From the NCBI GenBank assembly GCA_023512835.1, contig CM042090.1, positions 49,954,996 through 50,018,995 of the forward strand: a DNA stretch of 64,000 nt, in the 5' to 3' direction. Each line of letters starts with the position of its first letter. The first letter of the stretch is position 1. Below, piece after piece: positions 11,197-22,295 of the stretch. This DNA comes from Taxillus chinensis (Eukaryota > Streptophyta > Magnoliopsida > Santalales > Loranthaceae). A program made the translations under genes and the position numbers. The notes under the pieces were generated by a model. The model made no database searches and was not told the DNA's origin. It saw only the letters and a list, made by a program, of their open reading frames with translations.

Positions 11197-12454
11197 TGTT
11201 GGATCAAACCCAGAATTTGGATAATCTTGATAAAGCCTTATGTAATTTGATCCGAGATCTTTTGTGTTTATTTGATCATTGCGAAGGTATGTCACTAATC
11301 CAAAGATGCACTCGTGAGAGCAAAGCTAAGGACAGGATACATAATCCTGATCCGGACAAGAGTTAGTGTCGTCAAACACTTGGTAAATAACCAAGTAACA
11401 AATACATACGGAATAAGGAACAATCCTACGGACTAAGAACTTAAAGGATAAGTGCGGAGTAAGGAAAATAAGTGCGGAGTAAGGAAAATAGATGCGGAGT
11501 AAAGAAACCAGATGCGGAGTAAGGAATCCGGACTTATTACTCGCCCGGAGTAAGGAACTTACATACGGAGTAAGGAACTTACATGCGGAGTAAGGAACTT
11601 ACATGCGGAGTAAGGAACTTACATGCGGAGTAAGGAACTTACATGCGGAGTAAGGAACTTACATGCGGAGTAAGGAACTTACATGCGGAGTAAGGAACTT
11701 ACATGCGGAGTAAGGAACCTACATGCGGAGTAAGGAACTTACATGCGGAGTAAGGAAGCGCTGACACGGACTAAGGATTCCATCTGAATAGATACGGAGT
11801 AAGCAACCACTGACACGGAGTAAGGTTCCGAGCTTCATCAACTACGGAGTAAGGAAAATTACACCGGACCAAGAAGACACTGCTCCAACAAAACCGCATT
11901 TAAAGTTATCAGCTCGTGCTGTCCCGATGTAAGACGAATGCATTTAGAACAAGAAGAATCTTACACGTGGATCATCCGGATATGTGGACACAACCTTAAT
12001 TGTATCTCGGAACTCACAAAGACACTTATACTCTTCAAATCCAAGATCTTGAGCTCCAAAATCCGCAGCAGTCAAGGCAGACAGATTACCGAGGGATAGT
12101 TAGTGCGGAACGCATTTCGGAACTTCAAGTTCCAAGGTTGTCTCTTAGGAATGTTTTGTATAAATATTCATACTTATACTTCATGTAAATGTGTGCTAAG
12201 GCGGACAAAAAAAATAGAAAAGGAACTTGGCTAGTGTGTGAGTTCATTGTTGTAAACAGAGTGTAAGAGAGTGTTTGCTTCTATTTTGTTGTAATCACCT
12301 TGTGATAATAAAACAAAATACTTCCACTATCTGGTTATCTTCCGCAGTGATTCTATCACTTAAACTAGATAAGTCTTTGTGTTTTGAGAGAAAAGAAAGA
12401 GTTCGAATAAGAGCCTATTCACCCCCCCCCCCTTTAGGCTCCAAGGGACCATCA
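11197..12454 (+). repeat. 3' LTR of element I
   Basis: The LTR is 1258 bp and matches the 5' LTR closely. It contains the same 20-bp minisatellite at 11452-11757, but here nearly all units are the ATGCGG form instead of alternating with ATACGG. The C-run near the end is 11 bases. It ends CCATCA at 12454 and is followed by the TSD TGGGT. Confidence 0.93.
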
Positions 12455-12514
12455 TGGGTCTTGTTTTCATCAATCACATATAGGTCCCCATTTGTCCTTC
12501 TTCCAGCTGCTACT
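12455..12514 (-). pseudogene. Outer copia O: pre-integrase fragment
   Basis: The minus strand reads VAAGRRTNGDLYVIDENKTH, the start of a copia GAG-pre-integrase domain. Removing element I and one TGGGT copy joins it in frame to the protein at 804. Its other side ends at CTACT (12510-12514), the TSD of the Ogre-type solo LTR. This short piece shows that the copia on both sides is one element. Confidence 0.85.
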
Positions 12515-15500
12515 TGTTGGACCCTATTTTGTCTGGGCTAGACATATTTTATCAAATTCAATTTTTCTCCATGCCGCCTCAATTTGTTAAAGTTTTACAG
12601 AACGACAGAGTCGTGACCACTGAACCGCAAATGCCCGATTTCAAGACATTATTCAAGAAAGGCCTCCAAATGCCAAAGAATCAGTCCTGGGCGATAGAAA
12701 ATCAAATTCGAGGATCAACGCCTTCGACTACGCTCGATTTTGAGGTCAAACGAAAAAGATATGGTCAAAACAGCGCTTAGGCCGCCAACGGGGGTCAAAA
12801 CAATAATTGAGTTTTCAAACGGTACTCCGAATCAGGTAACGAACCTCATCATCTAGTTCTACTCATCGTTCTGAGAATTTTGACGTATATATTGTATATA
12901 TTAGCTCCCGGGGCCTTTTTGGATAAAAATAAAAATAAAATCATTCTTTCGGTAATAAATAACATCAGTACAGGCTTGCCGTAAAAACGAGATCGTTTTC
13001 AAATAAAATTGATACGGGGTCACTCATCATGACGTCTAGAGTCCAAAATTAATTTTTTCGAAATGTTTTGAAGTCTGGGTCGTCCTACCGATCCCACAAA
13101 CTGAAAGACATTAGTTAAAAATCCAAAAGCAATAATTTTTTTGCTTTTCTTTTTCTTTTTCCCCCAATTGGTTGAAATTACACCAAAATACAAAATACAA
13201 AAAGCAAAAGCCAAAAAACAAAACAACAAATCCGATCGCCTTATCCTCTTCACCAACTTCTCTCGTCTTCTTCCTCTCTCACCCTCCTCTATCCTGTCGT
13301 CTTCGCCAGGGCCACACGATTGCCGGAGTACCACCGGAACCCCATACCGGCGCCAGCTCTCCAAACCCTACCTCTCAACCATGGTTCAACGACAGGTCTT
13401 CCCCTCTCTCCCAAACCAAACCAGGCCACTAACCCGCGACCGAGTCCACGCCGCTACTCCACCCCCACCTCAAACACTAGCACCTCGCCTATAAAACCCC
13501 AGCTCCCGGCTCGGCTTCGGTCGGCTCCCCAAAATCCTGACCTCTTTGGCTCTCTCTCTTCTTCTCTTGGCTCTACATTTCATCAAAAAAAAAGAAGAAA
13601 AAACCCATCTCTCTATTTGGTTCCCTGGCTCCCTTTCTCTTTGGTTCTCGGTCCTCTTGGACGCACAAGAAAAACCCATCGTTCTCTCTTCTTCCTCCAT
13701 GGTTCCTCTTCCTCCCTAAAAAAAAATCCCAATACCTAGAACCCAAACTCTCCATCCCCCTTCTTCTGGCCCAAAAATCCAATCACCACAACCGTTTCCT
13801 CATCTCCTCTTCTCCCTGAAAAATCAACTCGCCGCCCTCATCAGTCTCTCTGGCTCCAGAAACCCAAACTAGCCGCCTTCATCACTCTCTTTTTCTCCCC
13901 AAGAATCCCCCGAAAAAAAAAACCTCCCTCTGGTTTCTCGTTAGCTCCCTAAAAAAAACGATACCACACCTCTCCCTTTCTCCCGATCGAAATCCCAGAA
14001 AAAGCCTTCCCTCTCTTCCATCGGATCCACACAGAGCCCCTCCCCCCTCTCTGGCCAGGCCTCCTTTCTCCGACCAGTGAGGATATTGGCATCCCATCTT
14101 ATTCAAGGAGACCCGATGTCAAGCTCTCATCATCGATCGTAGCCTCCACGGATGTGAAAGGGTGGCGACCATTCCAGTAGGTTCCACACCAAGCTTCCAT
14201 AGTCGACCATTCTAAAGCTCTTGCAAGTGGGAAAACGGCTCGGTTGTCCAAAAGGATGTCTGCATTAGAAGAAAGGTACATTCTCTTCCTTTGATTGATA
14301 GGTTTCCTTCCCTTTGTGTGCTTTCGTGGTGCCTATTCGCTGGAAACGTCTCATGTTGTGACTATGGTGCCCCTGTGATGCTTATCCTTTAGCCACAGGG
14401 TGCTTTTGTGTCCATCTGTGCCTGTTTTTGTTTGTGTTTGTGTATGCTTTGTTAGATGGCCATGGCGTTTGTGGGTTTTGCACCTTGATGTGTAGTTCTC
14501 TTTTGTTATTCTTTTTGGGGTAAGCGTGCATCTCAAATCAGCATCAAACTAACCATGATTCTATTGCCTACGTGTATAACATTTATGGTTTAAGCAAGTG
14601 AAATGAAATACATCACTCTAGCTAAGGTTTTAAATATTTTCATTCAGATCTCGTGGATATGTTCTTCTGTGTCTTAATTTCTGGTTTTCATTTTTGTTGG
14701 CTAATCTTGTATATGTTTTTTATTTAGCTCTGTTTGCTTATGTTTTTGTTTATGTGTTTGCTTCTCTTTGTGTGTTCGATGGTGCTTGCTGGGTAATCTG
14801 GACCTGATGAGTTTTGTTACTGAGGGCTTAAGCCCATGTCCTGGATGGCTGCTAGCTTTGATGAATCCACTGAAGGATGAGTTGCCAACTGCTAAACTAT
14901 GATCTGGGTTAAATGTAATGGCTGTTTGCCTCTGTATATGATGCCATTTATTTTTGTTTTGTGTTTGTTTCTTTTATGTTGACGTTGATGTGGTTTTATT
15001 TTAATCAGCCATAGGAAGAGTCGTTAGCTTCAAGCTGTTTGTATTTTTACAATTGTGAACTATTACATGTAAATAGCTTAGTGAAAAAAAAAAAGAAATG
15101 AAAAAAAGAAAAAAAGAGAAAAAGAAAGAGAGAGAGCTTGTTAGATGACACTTTGACACACATCACACTTGTTTTAGTTATTTATGCATTTTTATTTTTA
15201 TTTTTATTTTTATTTTAAAAAAAGCTAAAAAAAGTTTACAAAAAAAAAAACAAAAACAAAAACAACAAAACAAAAAAAATCCTTCCTTTCAATTAATAAC
15301 GTTTTCAAAAAAAAAGTTTTCTAAAACAAAAAAAAACAAAAAATGTTTTAACTTGAGTTTTATTTCTTAAACACTAGGCTTTAGCATTGAGCCTTTTCTT
15401 TTTTTTTGATTTTTTAGTTTTCACTCTCAACGTCAATGTGCATATTTGGTTTTAAAAGTGTTAACATAGGACTTAGAAATAAAATCATTACTTTCTTTCG

Positions 15501-15947
15501 ATTTTTTAGATAACTTAGATTTAATTTTGAACCTTAAAACAAAACATAAAATTTTTAGGACTCCCTTTAGATGTTTAGGACAAATTGGACTTAATTTCAC
15601 TTCAACAAATGACTTAGGAAAATAAAAATGGTAGACTTTAGGCCATATGTGAAGTTTAATATCACCTTAGACTAGTTAACTTCAGTGTAAACAATTAAAA
15701 CAAATTAGAAACCTCCAACTCCTAAGATAGGTACCGAAAGGGCGTCGTGGGGGTGTTAGTCCTTCTTCACACATAACAAACTCCTGAGCCCATCCCCAAC
15801 GGTGTAGATAATTTCCTTTTAGGTGACCAACCGCACCCCAAAAATGGTTGGTGGCGACTCCATAATTTTCATCACCATTCAGATGAAGGTTGGGAGGAAC
15901 CGCACCCCAAAAGCGGTTTCCCTCCCGGATGAAATCTGGTGATGACA
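12515..15947 (+). mobile_element. Solo LTR of an Ogre/Tat-type gypsy element (plus)
   Basis: The left end TGTTGGACCCTATTTTGTC matches the start of the LTR of Ogre element IV in its own sense (TGTAGGACCCTATTTTGTC). The right end is GTGATGACA, like that LTR's end. The 3.4-kb length fits (about 3.0 kb in IV). CTACT flanks it at 12510-12514 and 15948-15952. Contents: a TATA box at 13488-13498 (CCTATAAAACC), a CT-rich leader about 13500-14060, A/T homopolymer-rich sequence 15060-15350, and near the right end the Ogre-LTR-like block with GGTACCGAAAGGGCG. No interior is left, so it is a solo LTR. ORFs inside it are low-complexity and I do not accept them. Confidence 0.82.
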
Positions 15948-15952
15948 CTACT

Positions 15953-17253
15953 TGTTGGATCAAACCTAGAATTTAGATGATGCGGATCAAACCCTATGTA
16001 ATTTGATTTAAGATGTTTCATGTTTATTCTAAGTCTGTGCAGAAGATAAAACTTTAATCTGAACGTACTCCTGTAAGAGCAAAGCAAATGACAGGATATA
16101 TAATCCTGATCTGGATTATTATGAGTGTCGTCAAACACTTGGTAAATAACCAAGTCTTCATCCGGAGTAAGGACTCTCCGTACGGACTAATCACTTGACA
16201 AAATGACTAAGGAATCCGCGCTTTTGTTGTTGATTGGACTAAGTCATTTTATGCGGAATGAGAATCCAAGTCTACACCTCATACAAAGTAAGAGAGATTT
16301 ATTGCAGAGAAAGAATTAAGTCTTTCACTCCAGCTGTCTAAGGAAAAGAAGATACGGACTAAAGAATCCGAGTCTTTCATTCAAGCGGAGTAAGAAATGA
16401 CTGATGCAGAGTAAGGACAACTGATGCGGAATAAGGAATCCGAATCATTACTCAAGCGGAGTAAGGAACTCACGCAGAGTAAGGAAGCATTGATGCAGAA
16501 TAAGGATTCCGCATAGCTACCTCATGCGGAATAAGGAAGCACTGACACGGAATAAGGATTTCAAGACTTCATGTACATGGAGTAAGCAATAATTGACACG
16601 AAGTAAAGATCCGAGCCTCGTTGATACGGAGTAAAGAAATCTACACCGGAATAAAAAGACGCTACTTCAACTTATCCATACCGCATTTATGATATCAGCT
16701 CGTTGTATTCTGATGTACGACAAACTCATTGAAGATCTAAACTGTCCTACACGTGGAGCACTCGGAGATGTGGATGCAGTCCCAAATGCAATTGGAATCA
16801 AGCAAAGTAATTCAATTCACTTATGCTTCCAATATTTTGAGCTCCATATCCGAAGTAGTTATAGTAGAAGCATTTTCCGATAAGAACTTAATGTTTTCAC
16901 AGTGCTCGGAAAATACAGTTCAAAGTTAGATTCTTAGGATGTCTATATATATTTGTAGTGTTGTACATTCAACAAACGCACATACAAAGGAAGAACTGAT
17001 ACGCGCATGAAGTAGGCTGTTGTACAAGAGCTCATAGAGATTATCAACGCCAGTGTGTGTAATGGTAAAACTAAGTGCTATTGTAATGATCTGTAATTGC
17101 TGCTTATTTTGTTGTAATTATCATCACATAATACAGCAAAATACTTCCACTATCTGATTTTACATCTTTTAACCGGATTGTGCTATACCTGTGAGAGCAA
17201 AAGAGTTTTGATTTGAGCCTATTCACCCCCCTCTAGGCTCCTAGGGACCAACA
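15953..17253 (+). mobile_element. Solo LTR of a copia element related to element I
   Basis: A 1301-bp LTR, TGTTGGATCAAACC...GGGACCAACA, flanked by CTACT at 15948-15952 and 17254-17258. It is clearly of the element I LTR family but much more diverged. The same GCGGAGTAAGGAA minisatellite is present in decayed form (about 16155-16650), and the C-run near the end is only 6. No internal sequence remains, so it arose by LTR-LTR recombination. Confidence 0.88.
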
Positions 17254-19082
17254 CTACTCTGTTGCCATTTTCTCTATTCACTTGGCAACCAGTTTAATAA
17301 AGGTCACTTCATGACCTGCATCATACAACTGACTGGCGGATGCTAGATTGTACTTCAATCCTTCAACGTGCAGAACGTCCTTCAGTTTATTCCTTCCCCA
17401 TTTGGAAGATTCTAGCCCCTTGATTTTGAAAGAACTATCATTGCCAAATCTTACCTTGCCAAACTTGTCTTTATTCTCATTTCACAGTTTCTTTAGGTCA
17501 CCAGTCATGTGACCTGATAAGCCATTATTAAGAATCTGCTGTCTATCCTTGATGTCTGCCTTCATTGTAATCTCAGCGATATGAGCTAATTTCTTCTCCT
17601 TAGCCATATAGACTTGTTTTACTTTAGACTTCAAACATTCTTCCTATTTTACTTTAGACTTGAAGCACCCCCCCCTCCTTTGGTGTAGGCTTCACAGTCT
17701 CTTGAGATGCTTTCTGTTTCCTTTTCTCTTGAACTTTCACAGTGTTCTTCTTCTTATTCTGCTCAGGAATAACCACTTTCCTTGTATTGTGACGTTCACT
17801 ACCACACTTATCACAAACTTCCAAGTCTACAAGTACAGCAAACTTGTTGTTCGTGGCAATGGGCTTTGATTTCCACCAGCATGAAGTCTCATCATGTCCT
17901 TATTTCTGACAATAAGTGCAGAAACTTCTTACTCGTTTCCTTCTTTCCGTAGGATACAATCTCCTTTTAGATGTCCTCATCTCTATTCTAGAAGCTTGTA
18001 TTGGATACCTCCACCAATAGAATCTAGCCATGTGACCCCATACCACACAGTAATAGCAATGACCCTGAAACTTGATGTTGCTAGACTTCTGAGTATCTGG
18101 GATCTTCTTAAGAACAGGCTTGACCTTGATGGTTGGCTTCATAGGCTTTCCTTCTTTCCTGAGGGGCACCCGTACACTTGTAGAAATGACATTTGCATTA
18201 GATTTCTTCACATTCTTGGAAAGCTCAGATTGCTAAACGCATTTGTTCAGTCCTGTAGTCCTAACCTCCTTCGGGTGTCTCTCCATCTTCTTATCATTTA
18301 CGCCACATTTCCCTTTCTTGTTGATTTGGGTCACAACAATGGTCTTCGTAGGATTGTCATGGAAATTTGAATTGATACTCTTCCAATCCACCTGCAGTGT
18401 TGCCCCGGTTTTCTAAGCTTCTTGTGGTGTGATGAGTGATGTGATCTGGGAACTTCCAGAGGTTAAGGCTTGACTAGCTCTGTCCTTCGAGATCTTCAGT
18501 TGAAGGCCAACCAGTTCTTCTTTGAACCATTGGATTGTGGTGTCTCTGGGGGTAAGTTCTATAGTAATGTTAACACATATCTTCATATGTTTCTTTAGTT
18601 TGAACTTTAGACTAATAATTTCTTCACAGAACTTTTTGGAGTCCTCTAGCACCTTATCCTTCTCTCCTCTAACTTCACCAAGCTTTCGCTTGGCTTGCTT
18701 AAACTCTCCCTTGAGCTGCTTAATCCTGCATTCTCTTATACGGATCTCTTCAGTTGCGAGCTCGAGCTCCTCCTCCAGATCAACTTCTCCTTCATCTGCC
18801 TCATCCTCCTCTCAGGCAATGCTGCCATTATTTGCCTTTATCTTGGCAACAAAGGCATAATCTGATGAGTTTCCAACTTCATCATCACATTCAGAAACCC
18901 AGCTCATATAGTTCTTGTGAGAGCCCTTCTTCTGTGGAGCTTCTAGTCTCCTTGTGGAACTGCTTCATCGGTATGATGACTTCTTCCATTTAGTGTCCTC
19001 TTCCTCTGAGGCTTCATCATCCGAGTCATTATCTTTCACCGTATTTGAGGGGTTCTTGGAGTTAGCCTTGAGTAAGAGGTCT
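17254..19082 (-). pseudogene. Outer copia O: gag C-terminal part and protease
   Basis: Read leftward from 19082: an acidic segment (DNDSDDEASEEED), then MSWVSECDDEVGNSSDYAF, a Glu/Lys-rich coiled coil (about 18750-18440), and two zinc knuckles. The first (CYYCVVWGHMARFY) has lost its last Cys. The second keeps its four ligands but has a stop inside it (17900). A protease remnant follows, with LSGHMTGD near 17500-17540 where the active-site Asp-Ser-Gly has become NNG. Next come LKDVLHVEGLKYNLASASQL and YDAGHEVTF, then the junction to the two solo LTRs. Joined across them it leads to the pre-integrase at 12455. It has multiple stops and is an old pseudogene. Confidence 0.8.
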
Positions 19083-19337
19083 TGTTTTAGAGAATGAACA
19101 TTAGCACAGTGATGTGCTCGTCAAATGGAGAATTTTGACTATGCTTGGGCTCGATTCGGAGTTCGAGGCCCTGAGGGGTATTTTGGGAATTTCACATAAA
19201 TTAAAATATCCCAAATTAATATATTTGAGAGTTTCATTTAAAATATGATTTGGGCTTAATTGTTGGGCTATAGAGCTTAATGAAGTGGACTAGAAAACCT
19301 TGGCCTTTGGACTTATAGATGCTGGGCTTTAAATTAA

Positions 19338-19380
19338 TCAAAACTACGTCGTTTTAATTATGTGGGAAAATATATAAAGG
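19338..19380 (+). promoter_or_regulatory. LTR D promoter: ACGT palindrome and TATA box
   Basis: TCAAAACTACGTCGTTTTAA (19338-19357) is a near-palindrome centred on ACGT. It lies 13 bp before TATATAAAGG (19371-19380). GA repeats begin about 60 bp after the TATA, as expected for a 5' leader. The same pair occurs in LTRs A, B and the Athila LTR. Confidence 0.7.
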
Positions 19381-19610
19381 AAAAAGGGTTCAAACTTTGG
19401 GGATCTTATTCCAAAACCCTAGCAGCCGTCACCCCTTGAGAGAGAGAGAAAGAGAGACACGGCCAGAGAGGGAGACTGCCGGAAAGAGGGAGACGGCCTG
19501 AGACGGCGAGGACGATCCAAGGCCGGCGATCCAAGGATTCCTGCAGTGGATGAGAGCCCAGAGACGTGATTGCTAGAATACAACGACCAGTTGTATTCTC
19601 TGATTTTGAG

Positions 19611-20896
19611 GTAGGGAATTCGTGTTCATATTCATGCCTTCTGAAAATTTTGGGTTTATACCCTTTTGTTGCGATTCCGAGTTTGCTGGGTACGGATCTG
19701 CTATGGTCCTATTCATGTTGATGTTGAGTTTATGCCCCCACATAAACTAATATGATGATTTATTGTGAGGTTTCCGGTATATCCGGATAGTTAAAAGTGA
19801 ATAAAATAATCCGGGATGGTCCGGATGGGTAGGTTGATATGAGGGACATAGTCTGGAGTTGAAACCAGGCTATGTACCCTAACTTTCGAGTCTAATAACT
19901 CACAATCTAAACATAATTTGAGAGAGGTCCTTTAGAGAAAAGTGAGTAAAACAATAAAACAAAGGTCTCTGTGCAAAATATGGTGCACGCCATATTGCAC
20001 GTGAAAAGCCCATTTCACGTGCAAGCCCATTTGGTCCGAAATTTTACCCTAGGCTTCCTTGAAAGGTGTAGAGCGAGGAGCCAAAAACCCTTGTGCACGT
20101 GAAAAGCCCATTTCACGTGCAAGCCCAATTGGTTTGAAATTTTACCCCAACGTTCCTGGAGTTGTGTAGAGGGCAGGGAGCCAAACATTCCCCTGCACGT
20201 CATATGACCCATATGACATGCACCCCCTTATTTTGCCTCCTCTGGCTTCCCCATTTAGCCAGAAGGTTCTTGAGTGGAAAATAATGTAATTGGCATGAAG
20301 TCCCGGAGTTAATTTACCTAAAAACTTACCAGAACGGTTAAGGAACACTGATATAGGAAAAGAGACGGATATCTTGGAATGTTACTTGAGATTGTGGTTG
20401 CACTACATGAACTGAGTGCATTGTAAATCATATTAATACGTGCTAAGTTGTATTATGCCTGTTGAGCATCTTGTATTGAAATAAATTATGCCTGCTGGGC
20501 ACCTTGTGCTGAGTTATGTGGTTGAATTTCACTGAGTTTTGTTTGAGTGCTAAATGTTGTATGCTACGGGACAGCTGTTGAGATGGAGCCTTTGATACAC
20601 GGGACAGCTACCAAGCTGGAACCCTTCTGATTACAGGACAGTCATTGGACTGGAGCCTTGGATACAGGACAGTCACTAGACTGGAACCTTGAGTATGGAA
20701 CAGTTATATCACTGGAAACCCCTCTTTGAATATGGGATGTGTTTGATGGTTTTTGTGTGTGGTTTCAACTAGTTCACTACACTAGCACAAGTATTCACTA
20801 AACATGCATTCCAGTAGTGTGGGATGGGCCCGGGGAGACTTGATCCCTACTGAGCTGTGGTTTGCTCACCCCTCCTTTGAATTGTTCACTTTGCAG
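19611..20896 (+). other. Predicted leader intron inside LTR D
   Basis: A donor TTTGAG|GTAGGG lies at 19611, about 210 nt after the presumed start site. A branch-point-like GCTCACC (A at 20868) and a T-rich stretch lead to the acceptor TTTGCAG|GG (20895-20896). The 1286-nt interval holds the CACGTG units and the minisatellite. The same three signals at similar spacing occur in LTRs A and C. Prediction only. Confidence 0.5.
20565..20715 (+). repeat. Minisatellite in LTR D
   Basis: About five degenerate copies of a roughly 30-bp unit built on GGGACAG...CTGGAGCCTT. LTRs A and B have arrays at the same relative position, but with unrelated sequence. Confidence 0.7.
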
Positions 20897-21309
20897 GGTC
20901 TAGCTGGCGATAGGTGACAGAGTTGAGGTGATTGGCCATAGATGCTATGGGACCCTCCTTATTTGATTGTTAATGTATCTATGGCTTTCTGTTTTGGTTT
21001 GAGCTATTTTGTAAACTGAATTTGGTATTGTGGGTTTAGTGGGAGCTTTTCCCCATTTGAGTTGTAATGGACTTGAGTCCTCTTTGAAGTGAAGTAAACT
21101 GTGATATGTTATTTTGACTGGATGATGATTGTGTGTATGGTTTGAAATTAGGGGCATGCCCTTTGGCATGTTAGCCCGGATGTGTAGTATTGGGACAGCA
21201 CCCGTTGTATAAGTCTAGCCTAGGTGCTTGCACCAACCCCTTGACCCTTCGGGTGCGGGCATGGGCAGTCACTAACCGTTTCCAGGTGTAAGGAAATTGG
21301 GGCGTGACA

Positions 21310-22151
21310 CCCTTTTACTCCAGCATGCTTTCCTGCTCCACCTCTTCTAAATTTTCTAATGAAGTAGGCTACCACCTCATCTTTACCTTCTTTGCTGTCA
21401 CTGTCCTCTTATTCTTATGAGGACTCAGCTTCTTTCTTTATTTTTAATTTTTTATAGCCTTAAAGGCTACTTCTTTTGATTCCCTGGCTGTGGGCTGGGA
21501 TGTTGATGTAGATGGCTATTCATAAGAGTGCAGCTTCATTTTGAATGTAGTTATACTGCACTACAGCTCTTGCAATGTCAACGTTTCCAAGTCTCGACTG
21601 TTTTCTAGAACTTCCACCCTTGGGATGAATCTCTTGGGCAAAACTCTCAGCATCTTCTTTACAATTGCATAGTTCTTCTTATTCTTGCCATGACTTCTCA
21701 TGTCATTGATAATCTTTGTCAAACATACAAAGAACTCAAGTACACTCTCCTACTCCTCCATTTTGAGAGCTTTGAATCTCTGGGTGTACAATTGCAGCCT
21801 GGTTTCCTTTAGTCTGTTATCTTCTTGATTGATGCTTTCTAGTCTATCCTATAAATCCTTCGCAACCTTGCAGTCCATGACCTTTGCATATTCAGAGTCT
21901 GTGAGTGCAGATGTAATAACACTCAAGGCTCTGCCATTTAGCTCATAGGTTCTCCTCTCAGCTTCTGTAGGTTCTCTATCATTGGCAGGTTCTATGTAAC
22001 CGTCTCTTATTACCCATTCAATATCCATATCCATGGACATGAATACGGTCTCCATCCTTGCTCTCCACATCTTTTAATTTGTGCCATCAAAGATGGGCAC
22101 CCTCTTTGCGTAGTTGGAGATGGTACTCAGTCTGCTGATAGGAATCTTCAT
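21310..22151 (-). pseudogene. Outer copia O: gag N-terminal part
   Basis: The likely start is the ATG at 22151, giving MKIPISRLSTISNYAKRVPI and then an FDGTN block directly followed by a stop codon. The frame continues with MWRARMETVFMSMDMDIEWV, a UBN2/copia-type gag N-terminus. Further blocks are ELNGRALSVITSALTDSEYA, RLQLYTQRFKALKMEE and RVLPKRFIPRVEVLENS. It has several stops (for example at 21849). Sequence ends at the right border of solo LTR D and the frame resumes at 19082. It encodes a capsid precursor remnant with no function left. Confidence 0.82.
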
Positions 22152-22281
22152 TATATGTATATACCCAATGAATTCTTCCTTGGTCACTAAACTGTTAAGC
22201 CACAGATCTCAATAACACAAACTTATCGATCTGTGAGATCACCTCTCCACAGAGTGATAGATCTGCCTCCAGTGAGAACTA

Positions 22282-22293
22282 GCTCTGATACCA
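22282..22293 (-). other. Primer binding site of outer copia O
   Basis: The minus strand reads TGGTATCAGAGC, the classic initiator-Met PBS, two bases from the LTR edge. It fixes the orientation of the outer element as minus. Confidence 0.88.
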
Positions 22294-22295
22294 AT

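Larger units (their letters stand above)
805..12454 (+). mobile_element. Element I: complete Ty1/copia LTR retrotransposon (Sirevirus-like), defective
   Basis: The element is bounded by two LTRs that begin TGTTGGATCAAACC and end GGGACCATCA. It is flanked by a perfect 5-bp TSD, TGGGT, at 800-804 and 12455-12459. Interior order is PBS, gag, protease remnant, RT-RNase H, a gene-poor gap with polypurine motifs, an accessory gene, then PPT. RT lies 3' of the integrase position, as in copia. The protease is only about 0.5 kb from RT, so the pre-integrase and integrase core are deleted. The long coiled-coil gag, extra PPT-like motifs and the extra gene downstream of RT are features I associate with the Sirevirus lineage; that assignment is by analogy. 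The LTRs differ at only a few sites outside a minisatellite, so the insertion looks recent compared with the state of its ORFs. Confidence 0.93.
19083..21309 (+). mobile_element. Solo LTR D, chromovirus-type gypsy
   Basis: The LTR runs from TGTTTTAGAG to GGGGCGTGACA. Its body is similar to the LTR of element C: GTGCTCG followed by TCGGAGTTCG near the start, and CTTCGGGTGCGGGCA near the end. It splits the gag of outer copia O, whose reading frame resumes on both sides. No TSD is visible (GGTCT on the left, CCCTT on the right). Inside are an ACGT palindrome (19338-19357), a TATA box (TATATAAAGG, 19371-19380), a GA-rich leader (from about 19437), a predicted intron (19611-20896), three CACGTG-palindrome units (19980-20240) and a minisatellite (20565-20715). 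Confidence 0.82.

Noticed and set aside
13141..13739. Several plus-strand Pro/Ser-rich ORFs of up to 139 codons
   Set aside because: They lie over the promoter and CT-rich leader of the Ogre-type solo LTR; composition alone explains them.
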